Positions 63,914 to 64,000 of a DNA stretch of 64,000 nt are shown in pieces. The notes under the pieces are model-generated. The model saw only the letters and a program-made list of their open reading frames with translations, ran no database searches and was not told the DNA's origin. A program made the translations under genes and the position numbers. The stretch spans positions 1 to 64,000 of the forward strand of contig NZ_NHSQ01000147.1 in NCBI RefSeq assembly GCF_016653465.1, given 5' to 3'. This stretch comes from Thiocystis minor (lineage in GTDB: Bacteria; Pseudomonadota; Gammaproteobacteria; Chromatiales; Chromatiaceae). The first letter of the stretch is position 1; each line of letters starts with the position of its first letter.

Positions 63914-64000
63914 CCTCGGCACGCTCCGCTTATCCTCTGTACTCATCCTCTCTGCACTCATCCCCGATGCGGCTTTCGGCGGCCTTGTAAGCCGCTTTCG

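Overview
The window looks like the chromosome of a GC-rich gammaproteobacterium, most likely a purple sulfur bacterium (Chromatiaceae). Pointers are two members of a small membrane-protein family I know from Thiocystis (Thivi_2564 family), a BLUF blue-light photoreceptor, a PRC-barrel remnant and a complete alternative N-type F1Fo-ATPase operon. The taxon is inference; no rRNA gene, tRNA gene or complete insertion sequence was found.

Layout. 1-6.4 kb: an IS4-type transposase end, a transglutaminase-like protein, a Crp/Fnr regulator (minus strand), then small envelope and stress genes (glycine-zipper lipoprotein, two Thivi_2564 paralogues, a two-helix membrane protein, DUF2333, a secreted protein, a coiled-coil protein). 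6.5-17.3 kb: a giant cyclic beta-1,2-glucan synthase and a short-type alpha-glucan phosphorylase. 17.3-22.2 kb: transaldolase and a histidine phosphatase among remnants of cfa, a PRC-barrel gene, transketolase, phosphoketolase and class I aldolase, plus two intact secreted proteins. 22.4-30.5 kb: N-ATPase operon atpD-C-Q-R-B-E-F-A-G, interrupted by a four-helix-bundle gene between repeat arrays and by an HPF/RaiA-like gene. 30.7-35.3 kb: DUF1840, DUF2892, a DUF599/P-type ATPase fusion and an entericidin. 35.7-42.7 kb: yhiI-rbbA-yhhJ-like exporter and a GGDEF-EAL-BLUF protein. 42.7-49.8 kb: a minus-strand type I restriction island (hsdR-hsdS-fic, vapBC, hsdM) with a small convergent gene. 49.9-57.7 kb: an Ntn hydrolase, phosphoketolase, a broken Crp/Fnr gene, a YSC84-like protein and a PAS-GGDEF-EAL protein. 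57.9-60.8 kb: a MacB-type ABC exporter. 60.8-64 kb: stress genes (Spy-like, BON, DUF3309, CsbD, MgtC).

Two threads tie the window together. First, a 16-bp dyad with consensus TGTRCGCTAGCGYACA lies upstream of many small stress or envelope genes, phosphoketolase, the N-ATPase operon, MgtC, CsbD and the Crp/Fnr gene itself, suggesting an autoregulated stress regulon. One dyad-bearing segment of 163 bp has been copied (about 86% identity) from in front of a secreted-protein gene to in front of atpD, apparently bringing the N-ATPase into that regulon. Second, arrays of degenerate AAGGAC-type repeats bracket the four-helix-bundle gene inside the atp operon and also occur in frame inside atpD and the glucan synthase, as if a repeat-linked cassette or an expanding array were active here.
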